Positions 26,152-36,145 are shown, counted from the stretch's first letter. The stretch is DNA of 64,000 nt from an uncultured Eubacteriales bacterium (GCA_910583765.1 CAJTYS010000004.1:62001-126000); one strand, 5' to 3'. Numbers and translations: made by a program. Notes: a model not told the origin generated them from the sequence alone.

Positions 26152-27426
26152 TTATTTCGTGATCTTGTCTATGCCCATGTAAGGCCGCAATGCTTCTGGA
26201 ATCACCACCGAGCCGTCTGCCTGCTGATAATTTTCTAAAATCGCGGCCACGGTCCGTCCCACTGCCAGGCCGGAGCCATTGAGGGTATGAACGAATTCCG
26301 GTTTACCCTTTTCCTGTGGGCGGAAACGGATATTGCCTCTTCTGGCCTGATAGCTTTCAAAATTGCTGCAGGAAGAAATCTCCACATACCTTCCATAGCT
26401 TGGCATCCACACTTCGATATCATAAGTCATGGCAGAAGAAAATCCCAGGTCTCCTGTGGAAAGCCTCACTACGCGATAAGGAATCTCCAATCTCTTGAGG
26501 ACTTCCTCGGCAGCAGCGGTCAGCAGCTCCAATTCCTTGTAGGATTCTTTTGGATCCACGAATTTCACTAATTCCACTTTGTTGAATTGATGCTGGCGGA
26601 TCAGGCCTCTGGTGTCCCTTCCCGCGGAGCCGGCTTCTTTGCGGAAGCAAGGCGTATAAGCTGTATAGTACACAGGCAGCTCATCATAGCTCATGATCTC
26701 ATTCATGCGCAGATTGGTCACTGGGACTTCTGCTGTTGGTATGAGGAAAAAGTCTTTTGCTGGAACGTGGAACATGTCATCTTCAAATTTCGGCAGCTGA
26801 CCTGTCCCAGTCATCGCATCTCTGTTTACCATGAACGGCGGCAGGATCTCTGTGAAGCCATGCTCTTCTGTATGAAGGTTCAGCATGAAATTGATCACAG
26901 ACCGTTCCAGCCTGGCTCCCAATCCCTTGTATACGGTAAAGCGGGTGCCGGAAATTTTAGCTGCCCGCTCAAAGTCCAGAATATCCAGGTCCTGACCCAC
27001 GTCCCAGTGGGCTTTCTGCTCAAAGTCGAATTCCCTTGGTTCTCCCCATTTACGAAGCTCCACGTTGGCGCTGTCATCCACGCCCACCTGCACATCTGGA
27101 TGTGGAGTGTTGGGGATGTTCAGCAATGCGTCACGCAGCTGGGCTTCCACTTCGCTGACTTCTGCGTCCAGTTCCTTGATCTCTTCTGAAAGCGTCTTCA
27201 ATTCCTTCATCAATTCAGTCGTGTCTTCCCCTGCTTTTTTCATCTTTGGGATTTGTTTGGAAGCAGTGCTCTGCTTGTTTTTCATCTGCTCTACTTTCGC
27301 CAGGGTCTCTCTTCTCTTTTTGTCGTATTCCAAAACCTTGTCAATTCCGAAATCTCCCTGTCCTCTGGATTCCACTGCTTTTTTTACGTTTTCAAAATCT
27401 TCTCTTATTCTTTTGATGTCTAACAT
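26152..27426 (-). CDS. serS: Seryl-tRNA synthetase
   Basis: The 424-residue enzyme has the N-terminal coiled-coil arm that grips tRNASer (about 27-105, KQIPKMKKAGEDTTELMKEL) and a class II core. Motif 2 lies around YTPCFRKEAGSAGRDTRG and motif 3 in LNGSGLAVGRTVAAILENYQ. It loads serine on tRNASer in the cytoplasm. The gene starts 10 bp after glutamine synthetase and is followed 10 bp later by the ornithine-cyclodeaminase-like gene, so it is a member of that operon. Confidence 0.96.
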   Translation of the reverse strand: MLDIKRIREDFENVKKAVESRGQGDFGIDKVLEYDKKRRETLAKVEQMKNKQSTASKQIPKMKKAGEDTTELMKELKTLSEEIKELDAEVSEVEAQLRDALLNIPNTPHPDVQVGVDDSANVELRKWGEPREFDFEQKAHWDVGQDLDILDFERAAKISGTRFTVYKGLGARLERSVINFMLNLHTEEHGFTEILPPFMVNRDAMTGTGQLPKFEDDMFHVPAKDFFLIPTAEVPVTNLRMNEIMSYDELPVYYTAYTPCFRKEAGSAGRDTRGLIRQHQFNKVELVKFVDPKESYKELELLTAAAEEVLKRLEIPYRVVRLSTGDLGFSSAMTYDIEVWMPSYGRYVEISSCSNFESYQARRGNIRFRPQEKGKPEFVHTLNGSGLAVGRTVAAILENYQQADGSVVIPEALRPYMGIDKITK

Positions 27427-27435
27427 AGCCCACTC

Positions 27436-29361
27436 CTAAAATAAATTTTTCTTGTAGATAATATATTGGTTTCTCAATTCTTCCACTTGCTCCTGCATCT
27501 CAATCTGCAGGTTGGAGGCTGTGACGTAATCCCGCTCATCCAATGCTCTGACGATTTTTGTCAGCAAACACTTTTCGTTGAGCTTGTCTTTGCCCAGGTG
27601 GTTGCGTATGGTGTTGATTTTCTCCCAGTATACCACATCATAGTCCACGCAGTCACTATCCGCGTGACATTTCACACAATGACGGATCAGCTCCATGGTG
27701 TTAGGAACGATCCGGTTGTGCAGCTCTGTGGCCCATTGCGCCAGGATCGCCTCTTTGTAAGATTCCAGGGTGATGGGTGTCATGACATCGTCACGCTGGA
27801 ACACTTTCAGCTTGTCAGGATGCTCTTCAAAGGCACAGATGTTTTCCCACACAGTCCTGGGCACTGACCCAAAGAGGCGGTTTCGCTCTTCTTCTGTGTA
27901 TTCTTCAAACACATCTTCTTCGCTCCGGTAGATACGATCCTGATCCAGGTAAAAATCTTCTTCTCCGTATGCTTTGGATATGGAAGCTTCCAATTCCTTC
28001 GGCGTTTTGCCTGCTTCCAGAGCAGCTTTGATCCCGTCGAGCATGGCCATGTAGGATGCGGCCAGCACCAGATAGGTGTTGCTCTTTGGGTTGGGCGCTC
28101 TCAGTTCAAAACGAGTGGCAAGAGGATTTGCCACGTCCCGCACCAGGCCTACCAGAACGGTCCTGTTTCTGGAAGGCAGCTCCACGCCATGGCCTAAGGA
28201 AGTCACTACGCAGACCGGCGCTTCATAGCCTGGCTTTAATCGATTGAAGGCGTCATTGGTGGCGCTGACAAAAGGATTGATGACTTCATAATTCTTCAAG
28301 ATGCCCATGAGCGCGCCAAAGCCAATGGGACTGAGGAATTCTTTGCTCATGTCCTTGGCAGCGAACAGGTTGACTCTGCGGCCGTCCTTTAGCTTTGCCG
28401 CCAGCCCCATGTGGGTATGTTCGCCGCTGCCGGCCACGCCTTCCATAGGCTTTGCCATGAAAGTGACATCCAAGCCGTGGAGCCGGAAAATATCCCGCAC
28501 TACGTATTTAATATGGTTTTCATTGTCTGCGGCCTGGATCGCTGTAGAAAATTTCCAGTCAATCTCTAGCTGCTCCATGACATGGTCGTAGTTTCCAGAG
28601 TTTCCAATCTTCGCTTTGACGCCGCCCACTTCCTTGTGGCCCATTTCCATTTCCACGCCATAATGATCCAAGACCAGCATCACCTCTTCCAGCGCGGTCC
28701 TCACAGGGCCGGTGGTTCTCTTCCAATACTGTTCTTTCAGGATCTGAGCCGTGGAAAGCTGCTCTCTGTCCGCTTCATCATCTGGCGTTTTTACCCAGAA
28801 TTCCAGCTCCGTGGCTGCCGTGATCTCTAGTTTTTCGATCTCATCCACGCTATTGATGTCCAAATATTGGAACACATAAGGATGTGCCTTGATGATCTGG
28901 AAAAGCTCACGCTTGAAATTCACGATCGCATCCCGCAGAATCACTCGGGAACCCACCTCTGCCACATCGTTATGTACCAGGAAAGAAGGAATCCGCAGTG
29001 TCCCTACAGGCAGTCCAGTTTCCCGATCCACATTTTTGAAGTTGTGATCCACGTACCAGTTGACTTCTGTGTCTGGTATGATATCCACTTTCGCGTTGTT
29101 CAGCTTTGCGATCTTAGGGAGCACAACGCTGGACCCATCAGTCTGGACACCGGATGTCAAAAATTTCTCCATGTCTTGGATAAAGAGCTCCACTGGGATC
29201 TTTTCATCTGTATCGTGTCCGCCCACATCGATCCCCACCAAAGAAACAAAGCGCACCTCTGGGTGAGCCCGCAGCGCTGCTGTGATTTCCTCCGGTGAAT
29301 GATTGTCTGCTGGTATGGTAAACAGCATTTTCTTTAGGTCAAAGTCAAATAGATCCTGCAT
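27436..29361 (-). CDS. glnA: Glutamine synthetase, long clostridial form
   Basis: The 641-residue protein contains the GS beta-grasp and catalytic domains. Signatures include YLDINSVDEIEKLEITAATELEFW-type Glu ligands, the GEHTHMGL segment with the catalytic His, RNRTVLVGLVRDVANPLATRFELRAPNPKSNTYL-type nucleotide/Glu binding, and a C-terminal extension of about 150 residues ending in a coiled segment. It is longer than ordinary GlnA (about 445). It joins ammonia to glutamate. I chose the ATG at 29361; GTG 12 bp upstream directly abuts the AAAGGAG. Confidence 0.88.
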   Translation of the reverse strand: MQDLFDFDLKKMLFTIPADNHSPEEITAALRAHPEVRFVSLVGIDVGGHDTDEKIPVELFIQDMEKFLTSGVQTDGSSVVLPKIAKLNNAKVDIIPDTEVNWYVDHNFKNVDRETGLPVGTLRIPSFLVHNDVAEVGSRVILRDAIVNFKRELFQIIKAHPYVFQYLDINSVDEIEKLEITAATELEFWVKTPDDEADREQLSTAQILKEQYWKRTTGPVRTALEEVMLVLDHYGVEMEMGHKEVGGVKAKIGNSGNYDHVMEQLEIDWKFSTAIQAADNENHIKYVVRDIFRLHGLDVTFMAKPMEGVAGSGEHTHMGLAAKLKDGRRVNLFAAKDMSKEFLSPIGFGALMGILKNYEVINPFVSATNDAFNRLKPGYEAPVCVVTSLGHGVELPSRNRTVLVGLVRDVANPLATRFELRAPNPKSNTYLVLAASYMAMLDGIKAALEAGKTPKELEASISKAYGEEDFYLDQDRIYRSEEDVFEEYTEEERNRLFGSVPRTVWENICAFEEHPDKLKVFQRDDVMTPITLESYKEAILAQWATELHNRIVPNTMELIRHCVKCHADSDCVDYDVVYWEKINTIRNHLGKDKLNEKCLLTKIVRALDERDYVTASNLQIEMQEQVEELRNQYIIYKKNLF

Positions 29362-29423
29362 TGTCCGCAACACTCCTTTCGATTTCTAGTTTTATGCTCT
29401 AGTGCCATGCAATTGCTTTCTCA

Positions 29424-29480
29424 AACAGACCAGGACATTCCCTCTACAAAACAGCCTGTAAAGAAAATGTCCTCTCAGTC
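29424..29480 (-). terminator. Long inverted repeat after the UPF0182 gene
   Basis: GGACATT (near 29432) and AATGTCC (near 29467) with partly paired CTCTACA/TGTAAAG inside form a large hairpin between the UPF0182 and glutamine synthetase genes. There is no strong U-run, so it may be an inefficient terminator or processing site. Confidence 0.35.
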
Positions 29481-29507
29481 CTTCTTATTTTTTCGTAGAT
29501 TCAGGAT

Positions 29508-32420
29508 TTACTCCTGTTCCGCCTCTGACTCTTGTGCTGGCGGCGCTAACTGGTTCAGGTATTTCTGGAGTTCATCCAGGTATTCCCCGTATTTCGCCCA
29601 ATCTCCATCTTTTTGAGCTTTTTCCGCGTTGTTGAACGCTTCCTGGGCTTTCTGGGCCAGTTCCGTCTGGCTCAGAGGTTTGTCGCTGCCTTGCTGATCA
29701 CCTTCTGCCTGCTGCGCGTCGCCGCTTCCCGGGCTTTCCTTGGCACTGCCTTCACCGAACAGGGAGTTCAGCGCTTCTGCCAGGGTCGGTTCATAAGCGA
29801 TCTGTTCATCATAAGCCACGATGACTCTCTTGACCTCTGGGATACTGGAATTCTTTGCTTCCAGATAGATCGGTTCCACATAGACCAGGGAATCCTCAAT
29901 TGGGATCACGAACATGTTTCCTCGATTATACTTGGAGCCTGCTGAATCCCACAAGGAAAACTCTTTGGAGATCTCCGTGTTCTGGTCGATCTGCGCCTCA
30001 ATCTGTGTCGGACCGTAGATGATCCGGCTCTTTGGCATCTGATAGAGCACTAGCTGCCCGTAATTATCCCCGTCATTTCTTGCCACCAAAAGTCCTGTCA
30101 TGTTCATCTTGCCTTTTGGCGTGTAAGGAACCGAATTCACGAATTCCGCGCTCTGCTCTCCCGGCAGTTTCATGATATAGTAGTTCGGGGTCATCGGCGT
30201 TTCCTCAGTGCCGTAAATTTCATTGGCAATGTCCCACATATCCTCTTTCTGGTAGAAGACTTTCACATCCGTCATGTGGTATTTTTTGTAAACATTGGCC
30301 TGAATGTTGAACAGCACATTCGGATAACGGATATGCGCCTGAAGAGATTCCGGCATCTCTTCAAAATCCTTGAAGAGTTTTGGATAAATCTCTTTATAGG
30401 TGTTAGCGATCGGGTCTTTATCATCCACCAAATAATAGTTGGTCGTGCCGTTGTAAGCATCAATCACCACTTTGACAGAATTTCGGATATAATTGGTCCC
30501 GCTAGTAGAGTCAAAAGGCTCGGAATACGGATACCTGGTGCTGGTGGTGTACGCATCCAGCATCCAATAGAGCTTTCCGTCCGCGGTCACAATGTATGGA
30601 TCGCTGTCATATTCCAGATATGGCATGATCTCCCTGACACGCTGTTCGATATTCCGATTGATGACAATTTTGGAGTTGCTTGTGATGTTGCTGGAAACCA
30701 GCAGCTTCAGGCTGCGCTCCCGTATGGAGAACATGGTCTTGTTCAATAGATTCAGTTTGATGCCCGCCGTGCCCTCATAGGTGGAATACTTGTTATTGTT
30801 TCCCTCTGGGTAGTCGAACTCTTCTTCATTGGTGTTCAGTAATACGTAGTTATCCGTCTTTTCCCCAAAGTAAATCTCCGGCCTTGTGATCTGGACTTCC
30901 TCCACGTCAGATACCGGTGGTATGCTGTCGATGAGCATGTCCGGCTGCCCGCTGGCCGTTACTTTGTCTACTCTGGACAAAGTGATGCCGTAACCATGGG
31001 TGTATTTCAGATGCTTGTTGAGCCAGGCTTCACTGATCTTTTCTTCGTCAATCTCCCTAGCGGATTGGAAGGTCTGGGTATACTCGCCATTGACCATGTA
31101 ACGATCCACATCCACGTCATTGAACGTATAATAAGATCGGATGCTCTGGGTCTGATTGTAGAACTTTTCAGCCGGCTCATAGTCATTAATCCTGATATTG
31201 GAAATCGTTTCCACGTTATTGCTGATATCCTCACTGGTCAAATCATTGCTGGCCGCGAACGGCTTGATGGTCACATCGTTCAAATCATAAGCATGCTGCG
31301 TGTATTCGATGTTGTGCTCCAAATATTTGCTTTCTTTGTTAATTTCATCTGGAGATACCACAAAATTCTGAATCAGCATGCCCGCACCTGTTCCAACCAA
31401 TCCAACTGCGATCATCAGCACTGGCACGGTTACTACCATCTTGAACTTTCTTTTCACCACTCCCGCGCCAAAGGCAATGGCCGCGACTACAGACAGCGCC
31501 ATGATGATGCGATAAGTCCACAAAGTGATCATGACATCCCGAAATCCCGGGCCATAAACGGAACCCGTGTGCCCATAAAGCAAATCAAACTGCTTCAGCA
31601 GGAAGTTCACGCCTACCATGAGGAAGAACAACACGCCTACGATGATCAGCTGTTTTTCCGCGATGCTCACCAGCTGCATGAAGTTTTTGTCATCAAATTG
31701 TTTTTTCTTTTTCGGCGCAGTGTGGATCGGCCGTTTTCGTCCGGTAAAAGCCTCTCCAAATTTGCCGAAGAGATCGCTCACATTGTCAAATCCTGCTTTT
31801 CCTCTCTGGCCCGCTTCTCCAGCGAATGAGCCGTCAAAACGCTCTTCTTCCGCTGGTTCTTCTTTTTCTTCAAACATCTGCGGCGTGCGCATGGATAGCA
31901 GCACCGTATAGTACAGCAGCGTTAAGATGGCAAAGGCAATGATCACGCCAATGAGGATCTGATTGATCGCCTTGATGAACGCCAGCTTGAACACATAGAA
32001 GGAAACATCCAAATGGAACAGCGGATCCGCTATGTCAAAGTCCGTGCTGTTGGTGAATTTCAAAATTTCAAACCACAGCTGCGTCACAGACACGAACGTC
32101 ACCAGCGCAGCAAACACAATGGCCATGCCCCATGAAATCAGATTCAGCCTTTTGTGGTTGGTCTGCTCTGTGGAAACGACCTTCTTAAAATATCCTTTTT
32201 TCAGGAATTTCAGGTAAATATACGCAAGCAGCGTAATCACGACAAACGTCGGTATTCCGATTTCCAGCTGGGTCACCAACTTTTTCAGGAATACGCTCAC
32301 GTAACCTAACTCTTTGAACCATAGAAAATCAGTGATAAAACCGATCAGGCTCAAAAACAATGCGATCAGGAGCAAAATGATTATAATCAATCCTTTTATG
32401 CCCAGCTTTTTCTTTTTCAA
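29508..32420 (-). CDS. UPF0182 family integral membrane protein
   Basis: The 970-residue protein has about seven membrane helices in the first 375 residues (IKGLIIIILLLIALFLSLIG at the start). A large extracytoplasmic domain follows (about 375-900; YNGTTNYYLVDDKDPIANTY, RIIYGPTQIEAQIDQNTEIS), then an acidic Gln/Glu-rich tail with NAEKAQKDGDWAKYGEYL. These features are typical of UPF0182 proteins, widespread in Actinobacteria and Clostridia and of unknown function. It lies about 50 bp after the zinc-ribbon coiled-coil gene on the same strand. Confidence 0.9.
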   Translation of the reverse strand: MKKKKLGIKGLIIIILLLIALFLSLIGFITDFLWFKELGYVSVFLKKLVTQLEIGIPTFVVITLLAYIYLKFLKKGYFKKVVSTEQTNHKRLNLISWGMAIVFAALVTFVSVTQLWFEILKFTNSTDFDIADPLFHLDVSFYVFKLAFIKAINQILIGVIIAFAILTLLYYTVLLSMRTPQMFEEKEEPAEEERFDGSFAGEAGQRGKAGFDNVSDLFGKFGEAFTGRKRPIHTAPKKKKQFDDKNFMQLVSIAEKQLIIVGVLFFLMVGVNFLLKQFDLLYGHTGSVYGPGFRDVMITLWTYRIIMALSVVAAIAFGAGVVKRKFKMVVTVPVLMIAVGLVGTGAGMLIQNFVVSPDEINKESKYLEHNIEYTQHAYDLNDVTIKPFAASNDLTSEDISNNVETISNIRINDYEPAEKFYNQTQSIRSYYTFNDVDVDRYMVNGEYTQTFQSAREIDEEKISEAWLNKHLKYTHGYGITLSRVDKVTASGQPDMLIDSIPPVSDVEEVQITRPEIYFGEKTDNYVLLNTNEEEFDYPEGNNNKYSTYEGTAGIKLNLLNKTMFSIRERSLKLLVSSNITSNSKIVINRNIEQRVREIMPYLEYDSDPYIVTADGKLYWMLDAYTTSTRYPYSEPFDSTSGTNYIRNSVKVVIDAYNGTTNYYLVDDKDPIANTYKEIYPKLFKDFEEMPESLQAHIRYPNVLFNIQANVYKKYHMTDVKVFYQKEDMWDIANEIYGTEETPMTPNYYIMKLPGEQSAEFVNSVPYTPKGKMNMTGLLVARNDGDNYGQLVLYQMPKSRIIYGPTQIEAQIDQNTEISKEFSLWDSAGSKYNRGNMFVIPIEDSLVYVEPIYLEAKNSSIPEVKRVIVAYDEQIAYEPTLAEALNSLFGEGSAKESPGSGDAQQAEGDQQGSDKPLSQTELAQKAQEAFNNAEKAQKDGDWAKYGEYLDELQKYLNQLAPPAQESEAEQE

Positions 32421-32467
32421 AATTGTTCCTCCCTTAATTAATAACTCATCTCTCTAACGTACATTGC

Positions 32468-35329
32468 CTACAGTTCATAACTAGCTGTAAGCTTCATCAT
32501 TTCCCCTTCTGGCGTCATCTCATAAATCTTCTTTGTCTGCGTGCCGCCTATTTTTTCAGACACCCATACGAAATAGGACGGGCCCGCTTGCCTGATTTCA
32601 CCGATTTGCAGCAGTTTCATAGAGTCTTTGCCGTCTTTTTTTCCGGAATCTTTCAGTTCCTTGTACAGCTCTGATCCCTTTTGGACCAAGTTCATGACGC
32701 TTTTGTCACCATAATTGAGCAGATTCATCCGCTGTGAATCATAAGCGATCACTGCTCCTACGATAGCTTGATCATAATATACCTGCTTGTCTGACGCGTC
32801 TTTGTACCAAGTCACATCGGAAAGCTCCTGGGTCAGATTGATATCTGTGTTTTCGTATTCTTTTTGCGGATCAAACTTCAAGTCCCCGTTATATTCCACG
32901 CGGGCGATGTTTCCATCTTTATTCTTGCCCATTTCCGCTTCGATCAGTTCCGTCTTATCCTGAATTGTTTCAGTACGGATGTCTTCTTCTGCCGCTAATA
33001 CTCGGTATTCCACGTCATCGCCCGTGACCATTTGGATCACTTTATTGAGCTGACTGTCAATGAATTTAGCGGCTTCACTGTTCGGTGCCGCGACTTTGAT
33101 CACGACGCCCGCAATTTCCAGTGCAAGAAGTATGATTAAGATTACCAGACAGATCTTTAATACGATCCTGCCTTTTCCTCCTGTTTCTTCTTCCTCTTCA
33201 TCGTCATCCTCATCGTCTTCTGCTTCTTCCTGCTGCTTTACAGCCTCATGTTCCGCAGTGTCTGAGGATGCAGAGCCTTTCCTCTTTCTTCTCTTGGCGG
33301 ATTGTTCGTCTTCCTCCTCCGGTTCTTCCTCTTGCTGAACTGGCTCCGAAGTCTCCGGTTCTTCCGGCTTTAAGACTGGAGTTTCCGCCGCTGGCTCCGG
33401 CTGGGCTGGCTCTTGAACCAGCTGCTCTTCCTGGGCTGACGGTTCATCAAGCTCCGCAAGCTCAAGAGGCTCTGGTTCTTTGTCGTCTTCTGCCAGTAAA
33501 TCTTCCAATGAAAGAAGGTCTTCCGCGGATTGATCTCCATCCGCGCTTCCAGGTTGCGGCGCGTCTTTTTCAATCGCAGATAATTCTTCAAATATGTCAA
33601 CGGATTGCTCGGATGCTTCCTGAGCCGGTTCCTCTTTTGGCGCTTCTTTCTCTGCTTCGTCTAAATGACCCAGAAAATCAGGCAGTTCGATAGGCTCTGG
33701 CTCTTCTTTTGCTTTTGCCGCTGCTTCCGCGGCAGCGAAGGCCCTGTCTCGTTCCACCATTTCAGTGGCAGTCGCCATTCCCGCCAAAATTTCCGCTTTG
33801 TTCACAGCCTTTGTTTTTACTGGAGTTTCTTCCGGCATCTGCTCCTGCTGCTGTTTTTCCTGCTCTGCCTTCTGCATGTCAGCAAGGGCCTTTGCCCTGG
33901 CTTCTTCCGCCTCTTTTTTCGCAGCCTCTGCTTGGAGCATCGCAGCTTCTGCTTCCTGCCTGGCAATCTCCGCTTGAATCTTAGCTGCCTGCTCTTCCAG
34001 TTTAGCTTCTGTTTCTGCTTTGATCCGCTGTTCTTCCGCTTCCATGTTCTTCATGGCGGTCATCGCGTCTTTTCGCGCCGCCATTCTTGCTTGCTCTCTT
34101 TCAGCGGCTTCCTGTGCGGCTTTGGCGTCTGCCGCCCGTTTTGCGTCTTCTTCCAGTCTGAGACGGGCTGCTTCCTCGGCTTCTTTCGCCGCTTTTTCTG
34201 CGGCCGCGGCTTCAGCCTCTTTCCTGGCTCGCTCTTCTGCTTCCTGCCTTGCTTTTTCTTCGGCTTCTTGCTTCGCTCTTTCTTCGGCCTCTTGTCTTGC
34301 CTTCTCTTCCGCTTCTTGCTTCGCTCTTTCCTCAGCCTCTTGTCTCGCTTTTTCTTCCGCTTCTTTTCTTGCCCTGGCTTTTTCCTCTTCTACCAGTCTG
34401 GCGGATTCTTCTTTGGCCCGCTTTTCTGCTTCAGCGGCTTCGATGCGTTCTAACACATCGGTCTCAATGGGTTTTGGTTCATAGCCTTTGACCACACCTT
34501 CTGAGGCAAAGAGAGCCTCCATTGGATCGTCCGGTTTCCTGGTGGCGAACTTTTCTTCTGAAGCCATGGTCGCAGTGTCCATTTCTTCAGAAAGCATGTT
34601 TCCTGATTTGATTTTTTCATATTCTTGATCCAGCAGTTTCTGAAATTCTTCGTTCTTTTTATGGAACGTAAAGAATTTATCCATCTCTTCTGACTGTTTT
34701 CTTGCTTCATCTGTTTTGTTGTCCAGATCACCAAAAAGACGCTCTTCCAAGCCTGACAGCGGCTCCTGCGCAGGCTCCGTCTTTTTCTCCGGAGCGGCTG
34801 CCGGCTTTGTTTCCAGTGTCTGAGTAGGCGTCTGTGATTGCTCTGTTCTGGCCGCGAATCCAATCGGCTCCGTTTTTTCCGGAGCTGCTGGCTCTGGTTT
34901 TACGACCGGTGTTTCCAGAACCGGCTCCGGAGCTGGCGCTACCGGCTTTGCTGGCACAGGTTCTGGTTCTTCCACTGGCATGGACCAGTTAAAGTCAATA
35001 TCTTCTGTTTTTTCCACTTCCATGCCTGGGAAGGTATGTATGTTCCAATCAAACTCTTCTACAGGCGAAGTTTTCTTTTCCGTTTCTTTCTGCTCCGAGT
35101 TTTCTTCAATGCCTAACGCCAGGTCGATTTTGCTAAAGTCAAAAGGTTCAAAAAGTGAATTTGAGCCGCCTAAAGCACTCTCGCCCTGGTTTTCGCCTGC
35201 CGCTATGGTTTCTGCGCCCGCTCCTTCTGATGAAACGTTCGCGTCATTTTCTACAATTGTCTTTGCGCCACAGGAACTGCAAAATTTGTCTCCCTCTTCC
35301 AGCTTGTGTCCACAGTTTCTACAATACAT
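32468..35329 (-). CDS. Very long zinc-ribbon, coiled-coil, single-pass membrane protein
   Basis: The 953-residue protein starts with a zinc ribbon (MYCRNCGHKLEEGDKFCSSC). An acidic Pro/Glu-rich segment (to about 190) is followed by a long Ala/Glu/Lys/Arg coiled coil (about 275-510) with 16-residue repeats. A second acidic low-complexity region (about 540-715) leads to one membrane helix (LKICLVILIILLALEIAGVV, about 721-745), and a C-terminal domain of some 200 residues would lie outside. No enzymatic motif is visible. Architecture suggests a cytoplasmic scaffold anchored in the membrane. Homologues are annotated only as zinc-ribbon proteins. Confidence 0.85.
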   Translation of the reverse strand: MYCRNCGHKLEEGDKFCSSCGAKTIVENDANVSSEGAGAETIAAGENQGESALGGSNSLFEPFDFSKIDLALGIEENSEQKETEKKTSPVEEFDWNIHTFPGMEVEKTEDIDFNWSMPVEEPEPVPAKPVAPAPEPVLETPVVKPEPAAPEKTEPIGFAARTEQSQTPTQTLETKPAAAPEKKTEPAQEPLSGLEERLFGDLDNKTDEARKQSEEMDKFFTFHKKNEEFQKLLDQEYEKIKSGNMLSEEMDTATMASEEKFATRKPDDPMEALFASEGVVKGYEPKPIETDVLERIEAAEAEKRAKEESARLVEEEKARARKEAEEKARQEAEERAKQEAEEKARQEAEERAKQEAEEKARQEAEERARKEAEAAAAEKAAKEAEEAARLRLEEDAKRAADAKAAQEAAEREQARMAARKDAMTAMKNMEAEEQRIKAETEAKLEEQAAKIQAEIARQEAEAAMLQAEAAKKEAEEARAKALADMQKAEQEKQQQEQMPEETPVKTKAVNKAEILAGMATATEMVERDRAFAAAEAAAKAKEEPEPIELPDFLGHLDEAEKEAPKEEPAQEASEQSVDIFEELSAIEKDAPQPGSADGDQSAEDLLSLEDLLAEDDKEPEPLELAELDEPSAQEEQLVQEPAQPEPAAETPVLKPEEPETSEPVQQEEEPEEEDEQSAKRRKRKGSASSDTAEHEAVKQQEEAEDDEDDDEEEEETGGKGRIVLKICLVILIILLALEIAGVVIKVAAPNSEAAKFIDSQLNKVIQMVTGDDVEYRVLAAEEDIRTETIQDKTELIEAEMGKNKDGNIARVEYNGDLKFDPQKEYENTDINLTQELSDVTWYKDASDKQVYYDQAIVGAVIAYDSQRMNLLNYGDKSVMNLVQKGSELYKELKDSGKKDGKDSMKLLQIGEIRQAGPSYFVWVSEKIGGTQTKKIYEMTPEGEMMKLTASYEL
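34200..34400 (-). repeat. Coding repeat: 16-residue KQEAEEKARQEAEERA-type units
   Basis: About five tandem copies of a 48-bp unit encode alternating ERAKQEAEE and KARQEAEE heptad-like steps. The copies differ mostly at wobble positions (cttgcttc versus cttgtctt), so the array is old enough to have diverged silently while the protein stayed constant. Antisense open frames here are a by-product of this composition. Confidence 0.8.
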
Positions 35330-35347
35330 AAGCTCCTCCTCTGCGAA

Positions 35348-36031
35348 TTACTCCTTGATCAGCAATTCAAGTTCCTCTTCAGTGTAAATTTTCCCGCTTT
35401 TTCCAACATTATATCCAGATGGGCCAGGCTGTTCTCCTGCCTGATCCGAATCCATAAGCTTTTCATCATCGGCACTTTGGCCTTGTTTTTCCTGTTCCTG
35501 TTCTTCTTGCTCCGCCAACTCCACAAGCTGTGACCATACATGGCTTTCCAGCTCATCCATCTTAGCGTTCGCACTGTCCAGATCTGTTCTCTGGGGTTCT
35601 TCTAAGACGCCTTTTTCTGCTGTGGCCACTTCCTGGAGGCTCTGGGTTATTTCAGCGTCTAATCGCTCTAGCTCCAGCAGTTCTTCCTCAAATAAATCTG
35701 CTTGCTGCGTCTCTGCTTCAGATGTCTGTTCTATGTTTTCACTCGAAGATTCTCCATGTGTGGAGACGTTTTCTTCTAACGTCTGTTCTGCCCATTCCGC
35801 AGCCTCACGTTCCGGCGCTTGACAATCGCCTGCCCGCTGGCTGCTCTCCGCGGCTTCTCCGATCTTGCGATTCAGAATTTCCAGTTCCTGCTGTAAGGTC
35901 TGAATCTGCTGCTCCATGTTTTTCATGATTTTGAGATGTGTGGTGCTCTGTCTCTGCCAAAGGATCAAGCCAACAAGCAGCATTACTGCCAAGGCTGCCA
36001 GTATCGCGATCGCAATTATTGTTGTTGTCAT
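35348..36031 (-). CDS. Hypothetical membrane-anchored acidic coiled-coil protein
   Basis: The 227-residue protein has an N-terminal membrane helix (IIAIAILAALAVMLLVGLIL, about 4-24). A coiled coil (LKIMKNMEQQIQTLQQELEI, about 33-60) and a long acidic Glu/Gln/Ser region follow. The C-terminus ends EEELELLIKE. There are no catalytic motifs. It ends 18 bp before the zinc-ribbon coiled-coil gene and is preceded by a good promoter, so the two, perhaps with UPF0182, form one envelope-related operon. Function unknown. Confidence 0.7.
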   Translation of the reverse strand: MTTTIIAIAILAALAVMLLVGLILWQRQSTTHLKIMKNMEQQIQTLQQELEILNRKIGEAAESSQRAGDCQAPEREAAEWAEQTLEENVSTHGESSSENIEQTSEAETQQADLFEEELLELERLDAEITQSLQEVATAEKGVLEEPQRTDLDSANAKMDELESHVWSQLVELAEQEEQEQEKQGQSADDEKLMDSDQAGEQPGPSGYNVGKSGKIYTEEELELLIKE

Positions 36032-36116
36032 TATTATGCTCTGTTCTCCCGATTTCGTATAAAATTTTCTCTCTTTTTCGTCTCAGCGTACGGAATTCGA
36101 GATTATAACTTTTAAT

Positions 36117-36145
36117 ATTATACTACAAATTTTCAGCAATGGCAA
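36117..36145 (-). promoter_or_regulatory. Sigma-A promoter of the coiled-coil/UPF0182 operon
   Basis: TTGCCA (36140-36145) and TATAAT (36117-36122) are 17 bp apart on the minus strand, about 85 bp before the start of the first gene. Confidence 0.65.

Noticed and set aside
29374..29507. Possible T-box leader before the operon containing serS
   Set aside because: The conserved AGGGTGG-type T-box sequence and specifier stem are not visible in this or the proS upstream region.
34020..34484. 154-codon plus-strand frame rich in Ser and Ala
   Set aside because: It is the antisense of the Ala/Glu coiled-coil repeats of the gene on the other strand and has no start signals.
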